Shown here: piece after piece, positions 18,648 to 26,221 of the stretch | Layout: each line of letters opens with the position of its first letter | How positions within the stretch are numbered: the first letter of the stretch is position 1 | Assembly (NCBI RefSeq): GCF_003063435.1 | Contig: NZ_NESL01000003.1 | Coordinates: 310,001 to 374,000, forward strand | Reading direction: 5' to 3' | Length of the DNA: 64,000 bases | Source: Limnohabitans sp. 2KL-1 | Lineage (GTDB): Bacteria; Pseudomonadota; Gammaproteobacteria; Burkholderiales; Burkholderiaceae_C | Notes under the pieces: generated by a model | Databases searched by the model: none | Told to the model about the DNA's origin: nothing | What the model saw: only the letters and a program-made list of their open reading frames with translations | Translations under genes and position numbers: made by a program

Positions 18648-20093
18648 TCATCCTGCACGGAGCTCGAAGGCCATGCGCGAGTTGGGGATCACCGGTACGC
18701 CGAAGCAACGCACGCCGGCACGGGCGGATTTTTGGAGGTCGTAGAGGGCAAATGGAGCCAGAAAGTCCGACTCGTAAGCGCTGGCACGGGCTTGTAGCAC
18801 TTCGTACCGGCCCTGGTGTTCGAGTACGGCGAGGTTCATGACCATTTCGCGGGTGTCAAAGGGTTCGAACTGGCTTGGGTCATCTGCGCGGGGGCGCTCG
18901 AAATGGGTCAGGTAGAGGTGGGTCACCGACTCGGGAATGGGCAGATAGAGCACCATGTAGAACTTCAAGTCGTAATAAAGCGTGGGGTTAACCTTGAGTC
19001 CCAGGGTCGGTGATTCGGAGCGAATAACCACCCGTCCATGCGCAATGCTGACCTGGACTCGGGCCTGAAAGTCGGGGGGCAGTGTCTCCATGTACAGGAA
19101 GGGGGACCGCGAAAGACCCTCATTGAGCCGGATGACTTTGCGGTCACAGCTTTTGTCGATGCTGGCACTGAAGCTGTGACGGCCGAGGTCGATGACGGTG
19201 TCGGGCAACTTGAGCGGATCGAGAATGGCCCTGGCGAGGTCAAGCCTTTCGGCGGGGTCTTCCCCCCATTGGGGTGCCAGGTCAAAAAAGGCTTTGAACT
19301 GGTCATGCAGCGCCTGGTCAGAGACCAGTCTGCTGGCCAGCGAGCGTGGGTTGCGGTCAAACCACTTGTACAGGCAGATGTGGGCAGGTTGTTGCCTGCC
19401 CTGTACCAGCAGGTCGTGCGGGGTGACGAAGCGGCGGCCTTTGCGGCTGTCGGCCCATTTCATTTGGCACATGTTGGTGCTGGCCAGTTGTTCGACAGCC
19501 AGCGCTGCCAGGGGCAGGACTTCTTCGAGGCAGATCTCCTGGTCGAGGCGGTGAGCACCGTAGTCGAGTGCTTTGAATTTGCGCTCGATGGCTGACCATG
19601 AGGTAGACCAGGTGGCAAAGCCTTCGATCTGGTTGTGGATGTATTGCTCGCCAAAGGCCTGGGTGAAGGACGGCGACTTGCGAATCGCTTCGTATTGCCA
19701 GCCAGTCTGGGTCGACAGCGGCTTGGTCTGCGCGACCTTCATGGAGGCGATCGCGCTGAGCTTGTCGTAACTGCGAAAGAACAAGGCATTGGAGGCCAGG
19801 GTGATGAACAGGAACTCCTGCTGGCCCCAACGGGCCTGGGCCATGCGCCAGTTGTCGAGGTGCGCTGCCAGCAGATCGGCGCCATGGGCCTTGCGCGGCT
19901 TGCCCTCGACGATCAGCACATCGGGAACTGGCGAGGGGTACTCGTAACCGTGGCGGACACTGCTGTTGATGATCAGCTTGTCACCAGGCTGCGCGAACAT
20001 TTTGAAGTTGTCGATGCAAAGCTGCAGGCACTCGAGGGATTCGGCATGCAGGAGCGAAAAGACAAACACGGGGTCGCTGGTTTTGGTTTTCAT
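18648..20093 (-). CDS. Putative glycosyltransferase upstream of the giant surface protein
   Basis: This 481-residue protein starts MKTKTSDPVFVFSLLHAESLECLQ, similar to the opening of core-2/I-branching-like and related GT-A enzymes that begin with a strand, a 'H.E' loop and then 'NSSV' (IINSSVRHGYEY) and a 'FITLASNALFFR' strand. The C-terminal half (from about residue 300) has no recognisable motif and may be an acceptor-binding or beta-rich domain (LYMETLPPDFQARVQVSI, PTLYYDLKFYMVLYLPIP). No signal peptide or membrane segment is seen. It lies 11 bp downstream of a sugar-nucleotidyltransferase gene and about 180 bp upstream of the serine-rich giant gene, on the same strand, which makes glycosylation of that protein or of a surface glycan plausible. 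Assignment to a glycosyltransferase family is tentative. Confidence 0.5.
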   Translation of the reverse strand: MKTKTSDPVFVFSLLHAESLECLQLCIDNFKMFAQPGDKLIINSSVRHGYEYPSPVPDVLIVEGKPRKAHGADLLAAHLDNWRMAQARWGQQEFLFITLASNALFFRSYDKLSAIASMKVAQTKPLSTQTGWQYEAIRKSPSFTQAFGEQYIHNQIEGFATWSTSWSAIERKFKALDYGAHRLDQEICLEEVLPLAALAVEQLASTNMCQMKWADSRKGRRFVTPHDLLVQGRQQPAHICLYKWFDRNPRSLASRLVSDQALHDQFKAFFDLAPQWGEDPAERLDLARAILDPLKLPDTVIDLGRHSFSASIDKSCDRKVIRLNEGLSRSPFLYMETLPPDFQARVQVSIAHGRVVIRSESPTLGLKVNPTLYYDLKFYMVLYLPIPESVTHLYLTHFERPRADDPSQFEPFDTREMVMNLAVLEHQGRYEVLQARASAYESDFLAPFALYDLQKSARAGVRCFGVPVIPNSRMAFELRAG

Positions 20094-20104
20094 GGTGCTG
20101 GGGT

Positions 20105-20821
20105 TCAGGGATGCACGTCAGGGTCGAACAGGCGGACTTCCTGGGGGGTGCCGAGAATGTGCACGGCCGAGGACGCCAGCCGGGGGGCACATACGCGCCC
20201 GCCTTGACGCAGCAGGCTTTGGTAAATCGGGGCGATGTATTGCTCCGAGGCTTGGGGGGTCTGGGGCTGGCCGTAGCTGGTTTGGTAGAGCTGGGCGAAA
20301 AGTTGCGCGGTTTCAAAGCCGTACATGCCCACGGTGGCCCAGGATGAGATGACGACTTTTTCGACGATCTCGCAGACCTGATCCTGGGCGTCGAAGCGGA
20401 CGTAGCTCATGGCAGGGCTTTGGCTCTCAAACACATGCAGGCAGCCTTGGTGACCCCTCAGGTCGTGCGGATGCAGCCCTCTTTCAATATAGGTGTCGAT
20501 GTTGTAGATCCATACGGGTTCGTGCGGGTCCACAGCGGCAATAACGTCGATGGCGGTATGCGCCTGGCCCAGGCTGAGTGCGGCACGGGCCATGATGTCA
20601 ACGCGGCGCAGTCCGGCTCGGTGTGCGCGCGCCCGGATCCAGTCGGCATCGTGTTCTTGCAGGCACGCAAAAACAAAGTGCTGCTCATGAAAAGCCTGCA
20701 GCGATTGGATCGCCCAGTCGAAAAGAGTTTGGCCGCGCGCTTCGATCATGTATTTGGGCACGCGGTAACCGGCTTGCTGGAACCGGCTGCCTGCACCGGC
20801 CATGGTGACAATCACGCTCAT
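20105..20821 (-). CDS. Sugar-nucleotidyltransferase (NTP-transferase fold)
   Basis: This 238-residue protein begins MSVIVTMAGAGSRFQQAGYRVPKYMIEARGQ, the G-x-G-x-R-F...K-P nucleotide-binding loop of sugar-1-phosphate nucleotidyltransferases (here PKYMIE). WIYNIDTYIE (about 117-126) is the position of the metal-binding Asp, followed by a VEKVVIS..ATVGMYGF segment typical of the fold. It is shorter than RmlA or GalU, matching small pyrophosphorylases in capsule clusters. The stop-start overlap with the upstream fusion gene is 4 nt. It probably activates a sugar or sugar-like phosphate for the glycosyltransferase encoded just downstream. The actual substrate cannot be read from the sequence. Confidence 0.8.
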   Translation of the reverse strand: MSVIVTMAGAGSRFQQAGYRVPKYMIEARGQTLFDWAIQSLQAFHEQHFVFACLQEHDADWIRARAHRAGLRRVDIMARAALSLGQAHTAIDVIAAVDPHEPVWIYNIDTYIERGLHPHDLRGHQGCLHVFESQSPAMSYVRFDAQDQVCEIVEKVVISSWATVGMYGFETAQLFAQLYQTSYGQPQTPQASEQYIAPIYQSLLRQGGRVCAPRLASSAVHILGTPQEVRLFDPDVHP

Positions 20822-22458
20822 GGGCTGTCCATAAAAAGTTGACCGAATCGCTGCAGACCGATGTACAGCATGGCCAGCTGCCTGCGGGGTTTGTCCACAT
20901 GCAAGGGGAGCATGCTCAGAAAGAGGAGCGCCTCGATGGCATGGGCCTCGCGCAGCTCCTGAGGCCCGGAAAACAGCTGTTCGCTGAAGATCGAGCCGAT
21001 TCTTTCGCGGCTCTGGCGGTCATGGTCAGGCATGAAGCGGATCTGGCCATCGACGGCCAGCTCGACTTCAAAGCGGTCGGCAACAATGTCGTCATAGCCA
21101 CCGCGGTATGAATGCAGCAGCTTTGCCTTGTCGTAGCGAGGATCACCGTAGATGCCAGGTACTGCGAATTCGCCGCGCGGATCGATAAGCTTGACATGCC
21201 GGACTCGGCGGTCGTAGAGGACGTTGCTAAAACACAGATCACCATGGATGGGGGTCAAGCGCGTCAGGCTCGTGAGCGCGTGCTTGTTTGCATAGTCCTG
21301 CAGGTGCCCAAGGACAAAGTCCAGTGTCACCCGTACGCCTGCTACATCGACCCAGGCTTGGGGCACGGCGGTTTCCTGCGCCAAGTATTCGCCAAGTCGT
21401 TGACGTGTCTTTTCGACATAAACCTGGCTGGCCATGGCCGCAGCCAGCGGGGAGTTAAATCCGTATTGCTCAAGCTTGGTCAGAATATGCGCGAGCTTGC
21501 GCGCAACGTCGTTCCAGGCCCCGGTCTCCAGGCGGACACCCACCATCAGCTCGCTCAGGGTGGGTATGGAGAGAAACTCCATCGAGATGTAGGGCTGGGC
21601 ACCGTCGTTGCTTTCGTATACGCGCGGCAGGTAGCAGGCCAGCTCGTCAGGAATCTGTCGGTACCAGCGCACTTGGTGCCTAAAGGCATCCACGTGGCGT
21701 GAGCGCTTGGTGATCACATTGCGCTCAGGATCGTAATGCAGCTCGTTAAAGTGTCTGAGGTTTTGCTGCCGCATGCGCGATTGCTGGTAGGTGTCGAGGT
21801 GACCAAAGTCATACCACTGGTGCGGCGCAACCAAGTTCATGGTTGTCTCGGCAGCATACTGCTCAAGCGCGATGAAGAAGGGATCCATGCCCTTCGACTG
21901 CAGGGCCAGCGCCTGCCTCAGCAGACTGGAAAACAGCGCACCATCGGCAAACACAAAGACACCGACACAAACTTGACGCTCACCGGCAGGCGCATGCTGG
22001 TCACGGTCACCCAGAATTTTCAGATCTCCCGCAGGCTGCCGACTTATGCTGGTCCATCGATAGAGATCATTACGGTTTTCGACAAAGACCGTGTCCTGCT
22101 TTGGCGGCTGGGCAAACCCCAATAAAGTGTCGCCCATGTGCACGATGATCCCATCACCTTGCTGCAGCTCTTGTAAAGCATGAGCCACTGTTTCTCCAAT
22201 GCTCGAGCTTGACTGCATTCGCAGGTCGCGACTGCGGACAGGCATGTCCTTTGGCATATTGAGCCCGGGCGCTTGTGGTGGAAGTACGAAGATAAACTCA
22301 AATGCGTCACCGCCCGCAGCGTAGCTTTCAATAATTCTCTGGTGCAGTGGTCGCCCGTCAACCAGGATGTGTACGGGATGACGCTGCCCAGTTTCTACCT
22401 GCATGTCCAAACTAAGATCTGAGTAGCTTGGAACTATAACTTTAAAAGTTTTAATCAT
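20818..22458 (-). CDS. Nucleotidyltransferase-like / APH-type kinase fusion
   Basis: This 546-residue protein has two parts. Residues 1-230 look like a degenerate nucleotidyltransferase: VHILVDGRPLHQRIIESY, a GDGIIVHMGDTLLGF strand where the Asp sits (GDT, 109-111), and WYDFGHLDTY near 215-224, a typical C-terminal pattern (YDFGH.DTY) of capsular nucleotidyltransferases. Residues 250-540 form an aminoglycoside-phosphotransferase-like kinase: YISMEFL hinge, catalytic loop IHGDLCFSNVLYD (404-416) and metal-binding IDPRGEF (425-431). Similar fusions occur in capsule and LPS loci and are presumed to phosphorylate and then activate a small molecule. The glycine-rich G.G.R loop is not obvious at the N-terminus, so the first domain may be inactive or use a variant loop, with the neighbouring nucleotidyltransferase supplying the activity. 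It is the first gene of the minus-strand run. Confidence 0.75.
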   Translation of the reverse strand: MIKTFKVIVPSYSDLSLDMQVETGQRHPVHILVDGRPLHQRIIESYAAGGDAFEFIFVLPPQAPGLNMPKDMPVRSRDLRMQSSSSIGETVAHALQELQQGDGIIVHMGDTLLGFAQPPKQDTVFVENRNDLYRWTSISRQPAGDLKILGDRDQHAPAGERQVCVGVFVFADGALFSSLLRQALALQSKGMDPFFIALEQYAAETTMNLVAPHQWYDFGHLDTYQQSRMRQQNLRHFNELHYDPERNVITKRSRHVDAFRHQVRWYRQIPDELACYLPRVYESNDGAQPYISMEFLSIPTLSELMVGVRLETGAWNDVARKLAHILTKLEQYGFNSPLAAAMASQVYVEKTRQRLGEYLAQETAVPQAWVDVAGVRVTLDFVLGHLQDYANKHALTSLTRLTPIHGDLCFSNVLYDRRVRHVKLIDPRGEFAVPGIYGDPRYDKAKLLHSYRGGYDDIVADRFEVELAVDGQIRFMPDHDRQSRERIGSIFSEQLFSGPQELREAHAIEALLFLSMLPLHVDKPRRQLAMLYIGLQRFGQLFMDSP

Positions 22459-22853
22459 TTGTCATTTAAAATTTAGACAAAATAATATATATTATGTCTT
22501 TTAATCATTAAATAGAGTGATATTCTTTCCAAAAAAGTAAATTTCCGCTCAGTGATATTTAAATAGACGCAGAAACCCAACATGAGCTGTGAAAAATCAC
22601 CGCCTTAGCTTATTTTGGAGTATCAAATGATAATGCACTTTTCAAGTGGCTGATTCAATTCAGCAATGCATTGCCTGGCTTAAGGTAAGCTCAAATATCA
22701 ATTCTCATTCACCCGCTCACAAGTTGAGCGCTTGGTCTTCTTGCCCCGACTGATAGCCAATTTAGCATCTTTGAATAACCAGCAGACTCAACAACACGTC
22801 ATATTGATGTTTCATGGGTCAATATGCTGGGCGGGGCTTACGCCAGGCACATC
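22459..22853. other. AT-rich gap upstream of glycan genes
   Basis: This stretch of about 395 bp has AT-rich runs next to the start at 22458, likely holding the promoter for the minus-strand surface cluster. No gene is evident apart from the short plus-strand frame opening at 22779 that the IS interrupts. No RNA gene or repeat is recognised. Confidence 0.5.
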
Positions 22854-22859
22854 GGCACG

Positions 22860-22877
22860 CCCGAGTTCGACACCAAA
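22860..22877 (+). repeat. Left terminal inverted repeat of the IS1634-family element
   Basis: cccgagttcgacaccaaa pairs with the right end (24781-24798) at 16 of 18 positions. The target duplication GGCACG lies immediately to the left (22854-22859). Confidence 0.9.
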
Positions 22878-23028
22878 TCCCGATTTTTCGCCCTTTTGCG
22901 CCTCCGGCCTCAACAAAATCAAGCACTTGCAACTGATCTTCTGATTTTTTTGTAGTGGCAATATTGAGTGCAATACGTGCTGGCAAGTTACGTTGTCATG
23001 CGACCTGCCATTTGCTACACTTTGGGCC

Positions 23029-24735
23029 ATGTTCACCAAGCTCACCAAGTCCGGCGGCCACACCTACGTCCAGTTGGTCGAGTCCTTTCGTGATGAGAAT
23101 TCACGCCCCCGACAACGCACCGTTTGCACCCTCGGCCGCTTGGATGAAGTGGGCGGCCAGGTGGACACTTTGCTCAAAGGCTTGCTGCGCGCCAAAGGCA
23201 TGCCTGCCTCCATGGCCCAGCCACCGCAAATCGCTTTCGAATCCGCTTTGGCTCTAGGCGATGTCTGGGCACTGGACCAGCTTTGGCATGAACTGGGCTT
23301 TGATGCCTTGGCCGGTGTCTTTCGCCGTGCCCGTTACACCACACCCGTTGAGCAGGCCATTCGCGTGATGGTTTTCAACCGCCTGTGCGACGCCGACTCC
23401 AAACTGGGTGTCTTGCGTTGGCTGCAAACGGTCAGCATGCCCGGGGTGGATGTGGCGGCTTTGACCCATCAGCACTTGCTGCGCAGCATGGATGCCTTGA
23501 TGGATCACCAGTCGGCTGTCGATGGCGTGGTCGCTGGTTTGCTCAAGCCTTTGGTGGACCAAGAGATGTCGTTGGTGTTTTATGACCTGACCACCATTCG
23601 GGCCGCAGGCCTGAGCGAGCAAGTGGGCGATGTGCGCCAGTACGGCATGTCCAAAGAGGGCTTGATTGCCCGCCAGTTCATGTTGGGTGTGGTGCAAACG
23701 GCCGACGGCTTGCCGATCTACCACGAGGTATTCGATGGCAACCAGTCCGAAGGCCCCACTTTAGTGGCCACGGTACAAAAGGTGCTGGAACGCTACACGC
23801 ACATCAAGCGCTTGGTGCTGGTGGCCGACCGGGGTTTGCTCTCGGTAGACAACCTGGACGAGCTGGGGACCATTGTGCTGCCCAGCGGCCAAGCCTTGGA
23901 GTTCATTCTGGCCGTGCCGGGCAGGCGATATGGTGAATTTGCAGAGACCTTGAGCGCGTTTGAGGCCAAGGTTGCGCAAGCCAAACAAGACGGTCAAAGC
24001 GAAGAGATCGTGGAAGAAAGCAGCTGGCAAGGCTTGCGCCTGGTGGTGGCGCACAACCCACTGCGCGCCCAAGAGCAAAGCCAGCTCAGGCGAGACAAGA
24101 TCAAGGAGTTGGAGGCACAAGCCCAGAAGTGGGCAGGCAAGCTCGACCAGCAGGATGCAGGGCAAAAGGCCAAGGGACGCAAGCTGTCCGACAGTGGGGC
24201 CAAAGCGAGGTTGTTCCACGCGGTCAAAGAGGCGCATCTGGCGCGCATCATCAAGGTGGACCTCAAGGGGGAGTTGTTCTCGTACACGGTGGACGAAGCG
24301 GCTGTGGCCAAAGCACAACTGATGGATGGCAAGCTGATGCTGGTGACCAACGTCAAGGACCTCAAGCCCAAAGAGATCGTGCAGCGCTACAAGGCGCTGG
24401 CCGACATTGAGCGGGGCTTCAGGGTACTCAAGTCAGAGATCGAGATTGCGCCGGTGTACCACCGGCTGCCCGAGCGGATCCGTGCGCATGCGCAGATTTG
24501 TTTCATGGCACTGATTGTTTACCGTGTGATGCGCCAAAGGCTCAAGCAGGCGCAAAGCGAATTGAGCCCGGAGCGGGCATTGGAGCAGCTGCGAAGAATC
24601 CAGCGACACAAGGTGCGCATCAACGAGGCAGAACCCATCGAAGGGGTGAGCGCAATCAGCGATGCACAGGCGCAAGTGTTGGGCGCGTTGAAGGTAAAAC
24701 AGCCGGAGAAAAAAGAACAGATGAAGTTGTTGTAG
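23029..24735 (+). CDS. IS1634-family transposase
   Basis: This DDE transposase has 568 residues starting MFTKLTKSGGHTYVQLVESFRDE, the standard opening of IS1634-family proteins. An upstream in-frame ATG at 22993 would add 12 unlikely residues. Recognisable landmarks are LVFYDLTTI (first catalytic Asp region), GLPIYHEVFDGN, VLVADRGLLS (second Asp) and the C-terminal IERGFRVLKSEIEIAPVYHRLPERIRAHAQICFMALIVYR segment with the catalytic Glu region. Length matches the family. It fills the IS between the terminal repeats and transposes by cut-and-paste, giving the 6-bp target duplication seen here. Confidence 0.95.
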   Translation: MFTKLTKSGGHTYVQLVESFRDENSRPRQRTVCTLGRLDEVGGQVDTLLKGLLRAKGMPASMAQPPQIAFESALALGDVWALDQLWHELGFDALAGVFRRARYTTPVEQAIRVMVFNRLCDADSKLGVLRWLQTVSMPGVDVAALTHQHLLRSMDALMDHQSAVDGVVAGLLKPLVDQEMSLVFYDLTTIRAAGLSEQVGDVRQYGMSKEGLIARQFMLGVVQTADGLPIYHEVFDGNQSEGPTLVATVQKVLERYTHIKRLVLVADRGLLSVDNLDELGTIVLPSGQALEFILAVPGRRYGEFAETLSAFEAKVAQAKQDGQSEEIVEESSWQGLRLVVAHNPLRAQEQSQLRRDKIKELEAQAQKWAGKLDQQDAGQKAKGRKLSDSGAKARLFHAVKEAHLARIIKVDLKGELFSYTVDEAAVAKAQLMDGKLMLVTNVKDLKPKEIVQRYKALADIERGFRVLKSEIEIAPVYHRLPERIRAHAQICFMALIVYRVMRQRLKQAQSELSPERALEQLRRIQRHKVRINEAEPIEGVSAISDAQAQVLGALKVKQPEKKEQMKLL

Positions 24736-24780
24736 TGGTAAAAATTTAACCGACTCTATATAAATCAACAACTTATGACG

Positions 24781-24798
24781 TTTGGTGTCGAACTGGGG
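24781..24798 (-). repeat. Right terminal inverted repeat of the IS1634-family element
   Basis: tttggtgtcgaactgggg is the inverted partner of 22860-22877. It is followed directly by the second GGCACG target copy (24799-24804). Confidence 0.9.
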
Positions 24799-24830
24799 GG
24801 CACGGAACTTCTGCAAAGTTTCCTTAAATG

Positions 24831-24862
24831 AAAAAAGCCACTGACCGAAATCAGTGGCTTTT
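24831..24862 (-). terminator. Rho-independent terminator after the split tRNA gene
   Basis: On the minus strand the stem aaagccactga / tcagtggcttt with loop tttcgg is followed by a T run, 8 bp after the tRNA CCA end. The A-rich other side makes it potentially bidirectional. Confidence 0.85.
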
Positions 24863-24870
24863 CTATTTGT

Positions 24871-25150
24871 TGGTAGGGCGTGACAGACTTGAACTGTCGA
24901 CCAAAGGATTCTGGTTTGTGTAGCTTTCACTACTCCCTGGACTATGCCTTCACCATTGCCTAAGCTTTAGGTGGACGCCGTCTAGTCTCTACACGTTCAG
25001 AGTGCTTTCGCACTTAGCTTCGCTCGGCATTGGCGTATGCATCACTGCACTTAGCTTTCACCGAATTTGACGTCATTCACACGAAGAGTTTCCTACTTCG
25101 GTGCACAATTTTCATGAGTCCTCTGCTCTAACCAACTGAGCTAACGCCCC
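24871..25150 (-). tRNA. tRNA with CAU anticodon (Ile2 or Met) interrupted by a group I intron
   Basis: The 5' exon is 25114-25150 and the 3' exon is 24871-24910. Joined, they give a 77-nt tRNA with an encoded CCA. The acceptor stem is ggggcgt/acgccct (one G-U pair at the end), the D arm is gctc/gagc, the anticodon arm is gagga-ctCATaa-tcctt, and the T arm is gacag/ctgtc. The CAU anticodon fits either elongator Met or the lysidine-modified Ile2. The anticodon arm (GGACTCATAATCC) and the intron's relation to the Azoarcus tRNA-Ile intron favour Ile2, but this is not settled. The intron sits directly after the anticodon. Confidence 0.9.
24911..25113 (-). ncRNA. Group I self-splicing intron (Azoarcus-like, subgroup IC3 type)
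   Basis: The 203-nt intron begins gaaaattGTG. The GTG at nucleotides 8-10 can pair with the exon CAT as the internal guide (U-G wobble at the splice site). P2 is a cgaag/cttcg hairpin capped by a GAAA tetraloop. The catalytic core shows tcaaattcggtgaaagctaag (J3/4-P4-J4/5), then gtgtagagactagacggc and ggcatagtccaggga for the guanosine-binding P7. P9 is gtag/ctac with another GAAA loop, and the last base is the conserved G. From memory this follows the Azoarcus tRNA-Ile intron (about 205 nt) almost element by element. There is no homing-endonuclease frame. Confidence 0.93.
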
Positions 25151-25188
25151 AACCGAAGGCCTTATTGTAGTGGCCTAAGAAGGCCATT

Positions 25189-26193
25189 TCATTTGGACTG
25201 ACTCAACGCGTTGCTGACCAGACGCGAGGTGATGTTGACGATCTGGATCATTCGGTCGTAGGGCATGCGGGTCGGGCCGATCACGCCCAGGGTCCCGACG
25301 ATCTGACCATCTACCTCATAAGGCGAGCTGACCACCGACAGTTCCTGCATGGGCACGATCTGGCTTTCGCCGCCTATATAGATGCGCACGCCTTCGGCCT
25401 GGCTGGACACATCAAGCAAGCGCATGAGCTGGGTTTTTTGCTCAAACAGCTCAAACGCCCGGCGCAAATGCCCCATGTCACTGGAAAAGTCGCTCACCGA
25501 CAGCAAGTTGCGTTCACCGGCAATGACCACCTCGTTTTGGTCTTCTGCCAGAGCTTCGGTGCTGACCTGTACAGCTGCCTGCATGAGCGTGGCAATTTCG
25601 CTTTGCAGGCTGACCAGCTCTTGCTGCACCCGGCTGCGCACCTGCTCAATGGCCATGCCCGCATAGTGAGTGTTCAAGAAATTCGAGGTCTCGATCAGCT
25701 GGCTTTGCGAGTAATCGGTCTCGGTGAAGAGGATGCGGTTTTGCACATCGCCTTCGGGCGAGACGATGATGACCAGCAAGCGCCGCTCGGAAAGGCGCAG
25801 AAATTCGATGTGCCGGAACACCGAGGCTCGGCGCGGCGTCATGACCACGCCCACAAAATGCGACAGGTTGGACAGCAAGTTGGCGGCGCTGGCGATCACC
25901 TTTTGCGGCTGGTCAGGCGTGAGCGCCGGGGTTTCCAGGCCATCACGCTGGACCGTGAGCATGGTGTCCACAAACAGGCGGTAGCCCCGACTGGTCGGGA
26001 TGCGCCCGGCCGAGGTGTGGGGGCTGGCAATCAACCCCAACTCTTCCAGGTCGGACATCACGTTGCGGATGGTGGCGGGCGACAGGTCCAGACCCGAGGC
26101 CTTGGAGAGCGTGCGCGAGCCCACGGGTTGGCCGTCGGCGATATAACGCTCCACCAGCGCTTTGAGCAATAACTTGGCACGATCGTCTAGCAT
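25189..26193 (-). CDS. hrcA: Heat-inducible transcription repressor HrcA
   Basis: This 334-residue protein matches HrcA, which represses groESL and related heat-shock genes by binding CIRCE elements. The N-terminal winged helix is complete ([47 protein letters not shown], then [19 protein letters not shown]), followed by the GAF-like regulatory domain and the C-terminal signature [31 protein letters not shown]. It is divergent from nadK with a gap of under 30 bp. No CIRCE palindrome was seen in that gap, so autoregulation through CIRCE is not supported here. Confidence 0.97.
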   Translation of the reverse strand: MLDDRAKLLLKALVERYIADGQPVGSRTLSKASGLDLSPATIRNVMSDLEELGLIASPHTSAGRIPTSRGYRLFVDTMLTVQRDGLETPALTPDQPQKVIASAANLLSNLSHFVGVVMTPRRASVFRHIEFLRLSERRLLVIIVSPEGDVQNRILFTETDYSQSQLIETSNFLNTHYAGMAIEQVRSRVQQELVSLQSEIATLMQAAVQVSTEALAEDQNEVVIAGERNLLSVSDFSSDMGHLRRAFELFEQKTQLMRLLDVSSQAEGVRIYIGGESQIVPMQELSVVSSPYEVDGQIVGTLGVIGPTRMPYDRMIQIVNITSRLVSNALSQSK

Positions 26194-26221
26194 CTGGTCA
26201 TTTTAATGATGTAATTTGCGC

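Larger units (their letters stand above)
22860..24798 (+). mobile_element. Intact IS1634-family insertion sequence
   Basis: The element is 1939 bp long. Its ends are imperfect inverted repeats, 16 of 18 bases matching (22860-22877 and 24781-24798, sharing gttcgacaccaaa). It is flanked by the 6-bp direct repeat GGCACG at 22854-22859 and 24799-24804. It contains one full transposase gene. Preserved ends, a full-length gene and an exact target duplication mean the insertion is recent and the element is probably functional. Confidence 0.92.
22779..24831 (+). pseudogene. Short plus-strand frame interrupted by the IS1634-family element
   Basis: If the IS and one copy of its target duplication are removed, 22779-22859 joins 24805-24831 in frame and gives 36 codons plus TGA, reading VSWVNMLGGAYARHIGTELL near its end. 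The stop lies at the foot of the bidirectional hairpin at 24831-24862. It looks like the C-terminus of a protein, but an in-frame stop at 22776 cuts it on the left, so the original gene may already have been decayed. I do not recognise the product. Confidence 0.35.

Noticed and set aside
24871..25150. Split tRNA pseudogene
   Set aside because: The joined exons form a perfect tRNA with CCA and a terminator, and the intervening sequence has group I core elements.
26194..26221. CIRCE element in the hrcA-nadK gap
   Set aside because: The gap is too short and shows no TTAGCACTC-N9-GAGTGCTAA-type repeat.
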